This document shows positions 22,440-35,065 of a DNA stretch of 64,000 nucleotides, piece by piece. Origin of the DNA: Anisus vortex (taxonomy: Eukaryota; Mollusca; Gastropoda; Planorbidae); contig OX421497.1 in NCBI GenBank assembly GCA_949126835.1, positions 21,535,409 through 21,599,408 of the forward strand, written 5' to 3'. How positions within the stretch are numbered: position 1 is the first letter of the stretch; the number at the start of each line of letters is the position of its first letter. The notes below the pieces were generated by a model. The model ran no database searches. It saw nothing but the letters and a program-made list of their open reading frames with translations, and was not told the DNA's origin. The position numbers and the translations under genes were made by a program.

Positions 22440-22700
22440 TCTTATAGGGTCATTAGTCATTAGCGTGGTGACTCGCCCGTATACCGGCAATGTCACCCGC
22501 ACAACTCCTATACTATATGTACATGCCTCCAGGCACAGGGGTGGTTCGTGGGACGGGGTAGCTGCGTACATTACTTCCTCCCCCCCCCCCCCGAGGCCCG
22601 GGGCCTCTCGGCAGTGCAATGGGCCTCGGACCCGCAGCGGAGCTGTCCCCCATACGTTCGCCAGACGGTGTATTCTTAATGTGACCGTATCGGCGGCTTA
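22440..22700. repeat. Unclassified dispersed repeat D1, copy 1
   Basis: Segments such as CATTAGCGTGGTGACTCG, CCTCCAGGCACAGGGGTGG, GAGGCCCGGGGCCTCTC, GCAATGGGCCTC and GCTGTCCCCCATACG match 53215-53460 in the same order and orientation at roughly 70 per cent by eye. It is more GC-rich than its surroundings. It contains a C run at 22579-22593. I cannot assign it to a known family. Confidence 0.65.
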
Positions 22701-22742
22701 CACACTTCACCAGTCTTTGATGCCAATGGGAACAAAAGTGTG

Positions 22743-22878
22743 TATGACCTCCAGATATGACCTCCAGATATGACCTCCAGATATGACCTCCAGATATGAC
22801 CGCCAGATATGACCGCCAGATATGACCGCCAGATATGACCGCCAGATATGACCGCCAGATATGACCGCCAGATATGGA
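22743..22878. repeat. 13-bp minisatellite, about 10 copies
   Basis: The unit is TATGACCTCCAGA, changing to TATGACCGCCAGA in the right-hand six copies. It gives a spurious minus-strand VISGGHIWRSYLA repeat. Confidence 0.95.
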
Positions 22879-23320
22879 GGTACGGCTCCAGTCCAGTAAT
22901 TCATCATTCCTGCATGCTAAATTCCACGGCAAGGTAGCCTACTTGTCCGCAATTGTAAAGAAAACATTAAAGCAGATTTCACAAACCTATTTTATCATCT
23001 TCTTTATAACTTTAAACATAAAAGAATAAAAATAACGCAATGAAATGCATTTAAAAAAATTACAAACCAAATCTCCATTTTCTAACACCATTTCCAAATC
23101 TAACAATTTCTGGCACTGCTGTATGCAGAGTGCCACATTTACAGAAGTGGCTGCTGAAAAGGGACCTACAGTTAAAACCCAGTTCTTCCTTAAAAGGGGA
23201 ATCTTTTTTAAAAGTGAGCCAATCTTTAAGATAGTTCAGTTAGCAGCATAGAAATATACATTCGGGAGCATGAAAAATTTAATTCCAGGTAAAATAAAAG
23301 GAAAAAAAAAAGGCAAAATA
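22879..23320. other. No gene seen
   Basis: AT-rich. The 68-codon frame at 23045-23251 has no recognisable domain. Confidence 0.5.
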
Positions 23321-26300
23321 AGTTTATAATGTAGATGGTTTATAATGTAGATAGTTTATAATGTAGATAGTTTATAATGTAGATAGTTTATAATGTAGAT
23401 AGTTTATAATGTAGATAGTTTATAATGTAGATAGTTTATAATGTAGATAGTTTATAATGTAGATAGTTTATAATGTAGATAGTTTATAATGTAGATAGTT
23501 TATAATGTAGATAGTTTATAATGTAGATAGTTTATAATGTAGATAGTTTATAATGTAGATAGTTTATAATGTAGATGGTTTATAATGTAGATAGTTTATA
23601 ATGTAGATAGTTTATAATGTAGATAGTTTATAATGTAGATAGTTTATAATGTAGATAGTTTATAATGTAGATGGTTTATAATGTAGATAGTTTATAATGT
23701 AGATAGTTTATAATGTAGATAGTTTATAATGTAGAGAGTTTATAATGTAGATAGTTTATAATGTAGATAGTTTATAATGTAGATGGTTTATAATGTAGAT
23801 AGTTTATAATGTAGATGGTTTATAATGTAGATAGTTTATAATGTAGATAGTTTATAATGTAGATAGTTTATAATGTAGATAGTTTATAATGTAGATAGTT
23901 TATAATGTAGATGGTTTATAATGTAGATAGTTTATAATGTAGATAGTTTATAATGTAGATAGTTTATAATGTAGATGGTTTATAATGTAGATAGTTTATG
24001 ATGTAGATAGTTTATAATGTAGATAGTTTATAATGTAGATGGTTTATAATGTAGATAGTTTATAATGTAGATAGTTTATAATGTAGATAGTTTATAATGT
24101 AGATAGTTTATAATGTAGATAGTTTATAATGTAGATAGTTTATAATGTAGATAGTTTATAATGTAGATAGTTTATAATGTAGATGGTTTATAATGTAGAT
24201 AGTTTATAATGTAGATAGTTTATAATGTAGATAGTTTATAATGTAGATGGTTTATAATGTAGATAGTTTATAATGTAGATGGTTTATAATGTAGATAGTT
24301 TATAATGTAGATAGTTTATAATGTAGATAGTTTATAATGTAGATAGTTTATAATGTAGATAGTTTATAATGTAGATGGTTTATAATGTAGATAGTTTATA
24401 ATGTAGATAGTTTATAATGTAGATAGTTTATAATGTAGATGGTTTATAATGTAGATAGTTTATGATGTAGATAGTTTATAATGTAGATAGTTTATAATGT
24501 AGATGGTTTATAATGTAGATAGTTTATAATGTAGATAGTTTATAATGTAGATAGTTTATAATGTAGATAGTTTATAATGTAGATAGTTTATAATGTAGAT
24601 AGTTTATAATGTAGATAGTTTATAATGTAGATAGTTTATAATGTAGATGGTTTATAATGTAGATAGTTTATAATGTAGATAGTTTATAATGTAGATAGTT
24701 TATAATGTAGATAGTTTATAATGTAGATAGTTTATAATGTAGATGGTTTATAATGTAGATAGTTTATAATGTAGATAGTTTATAATGTAGATAGTTTATA
24801 ATGTAGATAGTTTATAATGTAGATAGTTTATAATGTAGATGGTTTATAATGTAGATAGTTTATAATGTAGATAGTTTATAATGTAGATAGTTTATAATGT
24901 AGATAGTTTATAATGTAGATAGTTTATAATGTAGATAGTTTATAATGTAGATGGTTTATAATGTAGATAGTTTATAATGTAGATGGTTTATAATGTAGAT
25001 AGTTTATAATGTAGATAGTTTATAATGTAGATAGTTTATAATGTAGATAGTTTATAATGTAGATAGTTTATAATGTAGATGGTTTATAATGTAGATAGTT
25101 TATAATGTAGATAGTTTATAATGTAGATAGTTTATAATGTAGATGGTTTATAATGTAGATAGTTTATGATGTAGATAGTTTATAATGTAGATAGTTTATA
25201 ATGTAGATGGTTTATAATGTAGATAGTTTATAATGTAGATAGTTTATAATGTAGATAGTTTATAATGTAGATAGTTTATAATGTAGATAGTTTATAATGT
25301 AGATAGTTTATAATGTAGATAGTTTATAATGTAGATAGTTTATAATGTAGATGGTTTATAATGTAGATAGTTTATAATGTAGATAGTTTATAATGTAGAT
25401 AGTTTATAATGTAGATAGTTTATAATGTAGATAGTTTATAATGTAGATGGTTTATAATGTAGATAGTTTATAATGTAGATAGTTTATAATGTAGATAGTT
25501 TATAATGTAGATGGTTTATAATGTAGATAGTTTATGATGTAGATAGTTTATAATGTAGATAGTTTATAATGTAGATGGTTTATAATGTAGATAGTTTATA
25601 ATGTAGATAGTTTATAATGTAGATAGTTTATAATGTAGATAGTTTATAATGTAGATAGTTTATAATGTTGATAGTTTATAATGTAGATAGTTTATAATGT
25701 AGATAGTTTATAATGTAGATGGTTTATAATGTAGATAGTTTATAATGTAGATAGTTTATAATGTAGATGGTTTATAATGTAGATAGTTTATAATGTAGAT
25801 AGTTTATAATGTAGATGGTTTATAATGTAGATAGTTTATAATGTAGATAGTTTATAATGTAGATGGTCTATAATGTAGATAGTTTATAATGTAGATAGTT
25901 TATAATGTAGATAGTTTATAATGTAGATAGTTTATAATGTAGATAGTTTATGATGTAGATAGTTTATAATGTAGATAGTTTATAATGTAGATAGTTTATA
26001 ATGTAGATAGTTTATAATGTAGATAGTTTATAATGTAGAGAGTTTATAATGTAGATTGTGTATAATGTAGAGAGTTTATAATGTAGATAGTTTATAATGT
26101 AGATAGTTTATAATGTAGATAGTTTATAATGTAGATAGTTTATAATGTAGATAGTTTATAATGTAGATAGTTTATAATGTAGATAGTTTATAATGTAGAT
26201 AGTTTATAATGTAGATAGTTTATAATGTAGATAGTTTATAATGTAGATAGTTTATAATGTAGATGGTTTATAATGTAGATAGTTTATAATGTAGATAGTT

Positions 26301-28677
26301 TATAATGTAGATAGTTTATAATGTAGATAGTTTATGATGTAGATAGTTTATAATGTAGATAGTTTATAATGTAGATAGTTTATAATGTAGATAGTTTATA
26401 ATGTAGATAGTTTATAATGTAGATAGTTTATAATGTAGATAGTTTATAATGTAGATAGTTTATAATGTAGATAGTTTATAATGTAGATAGTTTATAATGT
26501 AGATAGTTTATAATGTAGAGAGTTTATAATGTAGATAGTTTATAATGTAGAGAGTTTATAATGTAGAGAGTTTATAATGTAGATAGTTTATAATGTAGAG
26601 AGTTTATAATGTAGATAGTTTATAATGTAGATAGTTTATAATGTAGAGAGTTTATAATGTAGAGAGTTTATAATGTTGATGGTTTATAATGTAGATGGTT
26701 TATAATGTAGATAGTTTATAATGTAGATAGTTTATAATGTAGATGGTTTATAATGTAGATAGTTTATAATGTAGATGGTTTATAATATAGATGGTTTATA
26801 ATGCAGAGAGTTTATAATGTAGATAGTTTATAATGTAGATGGTTTATAATGTAGATGGTTTATAATGTAGATAGTTTATAATGTAGATGGTTTATAATGT
26901 AGATAGTTTATAATGTAGATGGTTTAAAATGTAGATGGTTTATAATGTAGAGAGTTTATAATGTAGATAGTTTATAATGTAGATGGTTTATAATGTAGAT
27001 GGTTTATAATGTAGATAGTTTATAATGTAGATAGTTTATAATGTAGATAGTTTATAATGTAGATAGTTTATAATGTAGATAGTTTATAATGTAGATAGTT
27101 TATAATGTAGATAGTTTATAATGTAGATAGTTTATAATGTAGATAGTTTATAATGTAGATAGTTTATAATGTAGATAGTTTATAATGTAGAGAGTTTATA
27201 ATGTAGATAGTTTATAATGTAGAGAGTTTATAATGTAGAGAGTTTATAATGTAGATAGTTTATAATGTAGAGAGTTTATAATGTAGATAGTTTATAATGT
27301 AGATAGTTTATAATGTAGAGAGTTTATAATGTAGAGAGTTTATAATGTAGATGGTTTATAATGTAGATGGTTTATAATGTAGATAGTTTATAATGTAGAT
27401 AGTTTATAATGTAGATGGTTTATAATGTAGATAGTTTATAATGTAGATGGTTTATAATATAGATGGTTTATAATGCAGAGAGTTTATAATGTAGATAGTT
27501 TATAATGTAGATGGTTTATAATGTAGATGGTTTATAATGTAGATAGTTTATAATGTAGATGGTTTATAATGTAGATAGTTTATAATGTAGATGGTTTATA
27601 ATGTAGATGGTTTATAATGTAGAGAGTTTATAATGTAGATAGTTTATAATGTAGATGGTTTATAATGTAGATGGTTTATAATGTAGATAGTTTATAATGT
27701 AGATAGTTTATAATGTAGATGGTTTATAATGTAGATAGTTTATAATGTAGATAGTTTATAATGTAGATGGTTTATAATGTAGATAGTTTATAATGTAGAT
27801 AGTTTATAATGTAGATAGTTTATAATGTAGATGGTTTATAATGTAGATGGTTTATAATGTAGATAGTTTATAATGTAGATAGTTTATAATGTAGATGGTT
27901 TATAATGTAGATAGTTTATAATGTAGATGGTTTATAATGTAGATGGTTTATAATGTAGAGAGTTTATAATGTAGATGGTTTATAATGTAGATAGTTTATA
28001 ATGTAGATGGTTTATAATGTAGATGGTTTATAATGTAGATAGTTTATAATGTAGATAGTTTATAATGTAGATAGTTTACAATGTAGATAGTTTATAATGT
28101 AGATAGTTTATAATGTAGATGGTTTATAATGTAGATAGTTTATAATGTAGATAGTTTATAATGTAGATAGTTTATAATGTAGAGAGTTTATAATGTAGAG
28201 AGTTTATAATGTAGAGAGTTTATAATGTAGATAGTTTATAATGTAGAGAGTTTATAATGTAGAGAGTTTATAATGTAGAGAGTTTATAATGTAGATGGTT
28301 TATAATGTAGAGAGTTTATAATGTAGATGGTTTATAATGTAGATAGTTTATAATGTAGAGAGTTTATAATGTAGATAGTTTATAATGTAGATAGTTTATA
28401 ATGTAGAGAGTTTATAATGTAGATAGTTTATAATGTAGATAGTTTATAATGTAGATAGTTTATAATGTAGATAGTTTATAATGTAGATAGTTTATAATGT
28501 AGATAGTTTATAATGTAGATAGTTTATAATGTAGATGGTTTATAATGTAGATGGTTTATAATGTAGAAAGTTTATAATGTAGATAGTTTATAATGTAGAT
28601 AGTTTATAATGTAGATAGTTTATAATGTAGATAGTTTATAATGTAGATGGTTTATAATGTAGATAGTTTATAATGTA
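23321..28677. repeat. Large 16-bp satellite, about 335 copies, no C on + strand
   Basis: The unit is AGTTTATAATGTAGAT. The main variants are GG for AG at the start and GAG for GAT at the end. Every variant position I checked stays in register modulo 16 from the first to the last copy (for example 23993, 24457, 25161, 25529, 26777, 27449 and the final unit at 28665), so I see substitutions but no indels over 5.36 kb. The unit contains no cytosine, making the + strand nearly C-free. Stops occur in all frames. Confidence 0.98.
26520..27660. repeat. 672-bp (42-unit) internal duplication in the 16-bp satellite
   Basis: The rare sequence with AATATAGATGG followed by AATGCAGAGAG occurs at 26781 and 27453, exactly 672 bases apart. 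The surrounding order of AG, GG and GAG variants also matches between about 26520-26990 and 27192-27660. Confidence 0.8.
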
Positions 28678-28878
28678 AACAAAAGTTTTGGGTCAAAAGT
28701 AAAGCTAAACTGCTTTTTTTTTTTTTTGTTGGTTAACTCTACTATTACGGAATGAGCGTATATACTCAATGAAATTAACACTATCACCATCCGCATCAAT
28801 TTCCAAGCCAAAGCAAATAGTGACGCCAATTGTGTTGATTTTGTTTAGCGTGGGAAAACCTTCAACTAACCGCAGACC

Positions 28879-28911
<33 letters not shown>

Positions 28912-29689
28912 AATTTCTAGGGGTTAACGTTGTAACGATTAGAAATGGGCGGGATCGATACTTCTAGAAGCTGGAATTGAATTCGACTAATACGTATGTT
29001 TACATTATAAAGTTGGTCAGGGAGAATGTAGGGAAAAGTTGGGGTGACGAGGGGAGGGGGTTGAAGAAGATCATGTCACCAGTAAGTGGGCGACTAAGTG
29101 GCTAGTTAAGTGGACTTGAGTACTTCCAACGCCCTCTATTTCTTTTCAAACTAGGTCGTCTGCTGGTGATTAGAAAACATAGAGCTCTCTACTTATGGAA
29201 ATGAAATAGTTCTGTTTACTGATGCGTTAACGCAAATGAAGTTTACACTCATAAGAAAAAAAGGTACGCTATGTTTAGAGCTCTTGGCGTGGTGTACAAC
29301 GAGGTCAAGGTTACTCGTGAGCTGAACAGGGTCAAGTCTCTTACAGTGAAAACAAGCTACGACAATCTAGTAATAAGTAGATCTTGCAAGCAACAACATT
29401 CTATTATAAGTACACCATAAAAGACTGTAGTCTACAATTATGTTGAAAAAAAAACAACAACATATTATAATGAATTCAACAATATAAAACGTTGAAAAAA
29501 AAAGCATAAAAAGAATTCAACAATATAATAATGAAATGAATTGGCCATTGGCTGGGTCTAGCCATTATTGTGGTTATGATTATTGGTATGAAAATAGTAG
29601 CCTACATCTGCTACACTGGTAATGTGAATGTTTATAACTTAGTCCACCTCTGTTCTACTATCAAAGATGACACAATAAAAACAACAAAA
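28678..29689. other. No gene seen; C/A homopolymer at about 28879-28910
   Basis: A C run of about 22 followed by an A run sits at 28879-28910. Elsewhere there are short repeated AATTCAACAATATAA words near 29475-29525. No domain seen. Confidence 0.5.
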
Positions 29690-30200
29690 ACTAATAGACG
29701 AGGAAGAAATAGAGGAAATTTACCTACCTAGGCAGTAAAATGACAACAGATGGCGACTGTGATCTGGAAATCAACAGCAGAATCAGTAAGGCAAAACTGG
29801 CCTTTGCACTGCTCAGACCCATATGGAGGACGTCGAGCTTTGGCCTCCAAACAAAAATAAGGATATTTAAGAGCAATGTCCTCAGCGTCCTGCTGTATGG
29901 ATCGGAGTGCTGGAAAACCACAAATACCATAGAAAGGAAACTAGAGCTGTTCCAGACACAAAGCCTTCGCCGCATCCTCAAGATCTTCTGGCCAAACACG
30001 ATATCAAATGAGGATCTACGTGAGAAAACAGGAGTAATCCCATTAGCAGAGAGCATCTCAACAAGGAGATGGAGATGGATAGGACACGTCTGCAGAATGT
30101 CAGCTGGCTCCCTCCCCAGGACAGCCCTGAGATGGACCCCTGCAACAGATTGAGACAAATTAAATGGAGATCCTTGGCTTCCGCCTCAAGCGCAAGCCGG
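29690..30200 (+). pseudogene. RTE-type LINE reverse transcriptase, C-terminal fragment
   Basis: The plus strand encodes a clear reverse-transcriptase C-terminal region: YLGSKMTTDGD, then INSRISKAKLAFALL, then KIRIFKSNVLSVLLYGSE, CWK, RRILKIFWPNTISNEDL, RRWRWIGHVCRM and ALRWTP. This is the region after the catalytic domain in RTE-clade non-LTR retrotransposons. An uninterrupted frame covers 29740-30153. A frame change just upstream joins EEIEE to FTYLGS, and the YADD catalytic part is absent, so the copy is 5'-truncated and inactive. It ends at a GA microsatellite (about 30215-30240). Confidence 0.85.
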
Positions 30201-30214
30201 CACTGAGAGGACTA

Positions 30215-30240
<26 letters not shown>

Positions 30241-30245
<5 letters not shown>

Positions 30246-30633
30246 AACAATATTACAAGGTTTATAGAAAATTGAAACCATGAAACAAACATTATGGATT
30301 AGGCAATGTCTTAAACTATTTGTGTCTACTGGCATTCAACGAAGTCTCTGTGCCAATTAGACTAAAAGGTTAGTGAAAGGAAGTCATTTAATGATAGTGT
30401 ATTTAAAAAATGAATACAATAACAAAAGAAAGTAGTAACAAGGTAATAATAAGGTAACAATAAGGAAATAAACAGGGTAATAACAATTTAATACTGAGGT
30501 AATAAGAACAACGTAATATCATGGTAATAACGAGAGAATTATTTTCTTCTATTGTAATACATGAATGACTTCTATAATTGAGAGAAATGTAATAAAAAAT
30601 GTAATAGACTTTGTAACAATTCTTTACTAGAGA
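30241..30633. other. No gene seen; GTAATAA-rich text
   Basis: 30410-30600 is rich in loosely repeated AAGGTAATAA words, which produces an 81-codon minus-strand hydrophobic frame of no clear meaning. Confidence 0.5.
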
Positions 30634-31314
30634 TTGGTTCGTCGCCACAAATCACATTCACATCTTGGTTCGTTGTCACAAATCACATTCACATCTTGGT
30701 TCGTTGTCACAAATCACATTCATATCCTGGTTCGTTGTAACAAATCACATTTGTATCTTAGTTTGTTGTCACAAATCACATTTGTATCTTAGTTTGTTGT
30801 CACAAATCACATTTGTATCTTAGTTTGTTGTAACAAATCACATTTGTATCTTAGTTTGTTGTCACAAATCACATTTGTATCTTAGTTTGTTGTCACAAAT
30901 CACATTTGTGTCTTAGTTTGTTGTCATAAATCACATTTGTATCTTAGTTTGTTGTCACAAATCACATGTGTATCTTAGTTTGTTGTCACAAATCACATTT
31001 GTATCTTAGTTTGTTGTCACAAATCACATTTGTATCTTAGTTTGTTGTCACAAATCACATGTGTATCTTAGTTTGTTGTCACAAATCACATTTGTATCTT
31101 AGTTTGTTGTCACAAATCACATTTGTATCTTAGTTTGTTGTCACAAATCACATTTGTATCTTAGTTTGTTGTCACAAATCACATTTGTATCTTAGTTTGT
31201 TGTCACAAATCACATTTGTATCTTAGTTTGTTATCACAAATCACATTCAATTCTTGCTTCTTCGTCACAAATCACATTCAATTCTTGCTTCTTCGTCACA
31301 AATCACATTCACAT
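30634..31314. repeat. 32-bp minisatellite, about 21 copies
   Basis: The unit is TTTGTATCTTAGTTTG plus TTGTCACAAATCACAT. Edge copies on both sides are the most diverged (TTCACATCTTGGTTCG on the left, TCAATTCTTGCTTC on the right). The middle copies are nearly identical. Confidence 0.95.
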
Positions 31315-31760
31315 ATTAATTACTTATTAAACGTTTTTCATTATCCCATTTCAGAATTGGCTCCTGCACTCCTTTTTTTCTTTCTACAAAACATTGTGTG
31401 TGTGTGTTTGTGTGTGTGTGTGTTGCTTGTGTGTGTGTGTATGTGTGTGTGCATGATGGAGTGAATACCAAAAAAAAAAAAAGACGCTAATGCTATTTAC
31501 TTGGGTAATTAGAAACGACGGGTGAAGCCAATGTTCAGATAGAGATCTAGAAAACGCTAAATAAAAAAGAAACTATAGAATGGAACGTCCAACATTCAAA
31601 AGGGGAAAATTGCTAATATAATTATAGAATGTTGCATATGGATTTTGTAATTAGCTAAGCATTCTTAAATGCCTTTTTAAAAAATGATGTTTTAGCTGCT
31701 TTGACATTTTCTCAAATTGCTTCATGGATGGATAGACTGAAATATATAGGTCAATACATA
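31315..31760. other. No gene seen; GT microsatellite at about 31395-31452
   Basis: A GT-rich tract, then unique AT-rich text. ATGGATTTTGTAATTAGCTA near 31639 recurs almost exactly near 37662. Confidence 0.5.
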
Positions 31761-32420
31761 TCTATATTAATATATGATATGTGTATAAAGAAACACTGCT
31801 ACATTGACAGACAGATCTATATTAATATATGATATGTGTATAAAGAAACACTGCTACATTGACAGACAGATCTATATTAATATATGATATGTGTATAAAG
31901 AAACACTGCTACATTGACAGACAGATCTATATTAATATATGATATGTGTATAAAGAAACACTGCTACATTGACAGACAGATCTATATTAATATATGATAT
32001 GTGTATAAAGAAACACTGCTACATTGACAGACAGATCTATATTAATATATGATATGTGTATAAAGAAACACTGCTACATTGACAGACAGATCTATATTAA
32101 TATATGATATGTGTATAAAGAAACACTGCTACATTGACAGACAGATCTATATTAATATATGATATGTGTATAAAGAAACACTGCTACATTGACAGACAGA
32201 TCTATATTAATATATGATATGTGTATAAAGAAACACTGCTACATTGACAGACAGATCCATATTAATATATGATATGTGTATAAAGAAACACTGCTACATT
32301 GACAGACAGATCTATATTAATATATGATATGTGTATAAAGAAACACTGCTACATTGACAGACAGATCTATATTAATATATGATATGTGTATAAAGAAACA
32401 CTGCTACATTGACAGACAGA
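31761..32420. repeat. 55-bp minisatellite, exactly 12 copies
   Basis: The unit runs TCTATATTAATATATGATA, then TGTGTATAAAGAAACACTG, then CTACATTGACAGACAGA. 660 bases hold exactly 12 units, with a single substitution seen (at about 32257). The homogeneity implies very recent expansion or ongoing conversion. It ends about 20 bases before the 3' end of a reverse-strand LINE. Confidence 0.97.
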
Positions 32421-32440
32421 CGGGAAGACTGGTGGACATA

Positions 32441-32848
32441 TATCTTTTTATCTTATCTTATATATTACAGACGCTCCTTCGATAGAGTATTGCGTCCTAT
32501 GGTTATCCTTGGACTGATACTAGTTTTGCATTTTTACTAGTGTTTTAAATGATGTTAAGCTACTGGTTTTCTTGAATTGTTCAGGCAACCCATTCCATGC
32601 CCGAATGCCACTCGGGCAGAAAGTTTCGGCCTACTTATATGTGTTTGTTCTCAGTGTTTTTGTCTTATGTTTATCTGAGCATTGCAACATGCTGTTATTG
32701 GGTTGTATTTCTAAATTAGAGTTTAATACCTTATGAATTATTACTACTTTACTCTTTGCCCTTCTGTACAGTAGTGTGTTTTTTAGATTTATTGATTTCA
32801 CTATTGGTGTTATTCTTGTCAGTTGTCAATATTCGCTAGTAATATGAA
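32441..32848 (-). mobile_element. LINE 3' end, 5'-truncated (family L1x copy 1)
   Basis: The minus strand encodes GIRAWNGLPEQFKKTSSL, then TSFKTLVKMQN and a stop, the C-terminus of a non-LTR reverse transcriptase. Upstream words such as VVIIHKVLNSNLEIQP are recognisable. After the stop comes a 3' tail with CTCTATCGAAGGAGCGTCTG and then ATAAGATAAGAT. It is nearly the same as 63293-63690 on the other strand, and both copies begin at the same ATTACTAGCGAATATT point. Confidence 0.8.
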
Positions 32849-33459
32849 CATTGAGGCTTTTTTTCTTAAATTTTTTTTTTTTTAGGTTTTCTTTAGTTGA
32901 TGTGTCATAGAGACATACTTAGATGATTTTTTGTAGATTTTTGAGTCAGAGATATTGACTGGTTACCAGGAGAATGGATAGACAGACATTCGCTTGAAGA
33001 TATAGATAGAGTAATTATTACATTGCCTAATTGTAAAAAAAGATAGACTTCTAGACAGTCGGGTTGATAGACTGGCAAATAGACAGGAAAACACACAGAG
33101 AAACATAAAACAATAGATAGAAAGATAAATAGATATATAAGATAGAGGGATAATCATATGTATTGATAGCAGAAAAAATAGATCGATAGACAATAACAAA
33201 AATAGACAGATAGATACACTAATTGATAGATAGAAAAACAGATAGTCAGACAGACACATAGATAGACAGATAGATAGATGGAAAATGAGATACAGGTAGG
33301 TAAAAAGATATATATATAATATGTAGAAAGATATATAGACAATAAGCAGATAGATAGACAAATAGATAGACGTTATTTCGTTATTTCAATATCTTAGAAT
33401 CACCGTTACAAATTAGTTCTCAGTACACAAACAACAGTAATAAATATCTTTACCTAGAT
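32849..33459. other. No gene seen; degenerate GATA/GACA microsatellite at about 33000-33375
   Basis: GATAGATAGACAGA-type words with many interruptions. The Tyr/Leu/Ser-rich minus-strand frames of 61-132 codons come from this text. Confidence 0.8.
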
Positions 33460-34793
33460 CATAGGTTCTCAACGGGGGCGTTATCGCCCCCCTGGGAGCG
33501 GTGTGATACTTTAGGGGGGCGCTGACGTTCCAGGGGGCGATTGGGGGGCCGTGAATGGCAAGTGGGCGGTACAAACGTACCTGATATAATTTGAACACCT
33601 CAGCTATTGGAATAGATTAGTTTTTGGATGAAATGTGATGTAAACACAAGTGCTTCTAAATATCAGATATTCCCCCAAAGTAGGCCTACACATTATTATA
33701 TTAATTGGAAAAAGGAATCGCAATGACTTTTCCAAGAAGTAGGGGTCAGTATTAGACGTATGGTGCAACCGAGACGTCGACGGTTCTATCCCTGCCACCG
33801 ACCGATGCCTGTACTCAATAAACGTAAGTTAACTGTAAAGTTTGATTGTCTGGTAGTGTAAAGCGTAGCATAGTTATAAAGAAAATTGTAATGTCATAAG
33901 GTGCTAATATTAATGATATTTTGATCTCAGTTTTAATACTGAGATGTCCTTTAATGAGTTTATATCTATGTATAGGTGGATACATGTTATCGTTAAGAGG
34001 AATAGATACGTGGTAATCAAACAAACTGGGTAATTAATGTGATGTTTGAAAATATACATATAACTTCTTTAGTCATATAATTTTATATAATTTTCCAATA
34101 CTTTTTACAGTTTGATCATTTTAAAGTTATACATTGTAAGCCATTTTTTTTTCTAAAAGAAAAAAAGACATTAGAAATATGAGTTCAAATAAAACGGGTT
34201 AATTATCTCCCTTTAATTTAAAAGAAAATAAAAATTTTCCACATTTGATTCAATGGTGATGCCAAACAAGTTCAGTTTTGTAATGTAACAAATATTACAG
34301 ACTAATTACTATTTCTTTTTATAAATTTAACATTATGGCATTCATAACAAGATTTAATTATTAGAGGATTAAAATAATTTACGTTAAACAGTTGTAAAAA
34401 AACATTTCCTGCATTAATTGTTTGTGGAGACCTAAGGCTTTTGCCACCGAAATTGAAACAAATTTAAATATAGACAAACTACTAGCAACAAAACAGGCAA
34501 ACGATTCAATATAATTTTTTTTTATATTCTTGTTTATGTAATTTTTTAATCAATTCATTCTTACAATAAGTTTCCTTTTCAGTTTTTTTTTTTTTAAATA
34601 ATAAAAAAGCGCACAAATCTAGTCGCGTCTAGGTCTAAAATAAATTGCGTAAACTATATTGACCCTTTAACTTCCAGGGGTGTGTGGGAAATGGGCGCAA
34701 AAAAAATTGGGGGGGGGGGAGGGGCGGTGAGCTTAACAAATTTTTTTTAAGAGGGCGGTGAGCCGAAAAAGGTTGAGAACCTATGACGTAGAT
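33452..34793 (+). mobile_element. hAT-type element, family A copy 2, with 8-bp target duplication
   Basis: Terminal repeats CATAGGTTCTCAAC (33460-33473) and its exact complement (34772-34785) enclose 1326 bp. ACCTAGAT (33452-33459) and ACGTAGAT (34786-34793) flank it, seven of eight matching, as expected for a hAT target duplication. The left end carries a G-rich inverted stem (GGGGGCG then CGCCCCCC), and the right end has a G-rich GGGGCGGTGAG segment. No transposase motif is visible. It is in the opposite orientation to 5482-6533. Confidence 0.88.
33745..33820 (+). repeat. SINE B-box half inside hAT family A copy 2
   Basis: GAGACGTCGACGGTTCTATC, then CCTGCCACCGACCGA, matches the right half of the tRNA-related SINE at 57560-57644 (complement). 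The A-box half is absent, the converse of 6262-6300 in the sister element. Confidence 0.6.
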
Positions 34794-34918
34794 CAAAATG
34801 TTTAATTAACTATGAAAAACTGCAAATCTTAACTGGACCTAAATATCGGCAAAAACGATTATCGAATACAATTCTTCTAAGACAAAAATAGCAGTGCGTT
34901 TGTTCTAGTTTTGGTTTC

Positions 34919-35065
34919 TTAGTCTACAGTCTACAGTCATCAGTCTACAGTCTAGTCTACAGTCTACAGTCTACTCTACAGTCTACAGTCTACAGTCTAC
35001 AGTCTACAGTCTACACTATACAGTATACACTCTACAGTCTACAGTCTAAAGTCTACAGTCTACAG
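34919..35065. repeat. CTACAGT heptamer array, left part
   Basis: About 20 copies of CTACAGT with a few deletions. The array resumes at 37009 after an inserted transposon. Confidence 0.95.

Noticed and set aside
30634..31314. Regular 32-bp repeat considered as a CRISPR array
   Set aside because: Units are contiguous, with no unique spacers between repeats. The sequence context is eukaryotic and there are no cas genes.
32905..33361. Tyr/Leu/Ser-rich minus-strand frames that resemble membrane proteins
   Set aside because: Produced by GATA/GACA microsatellite text on the opposite strand.
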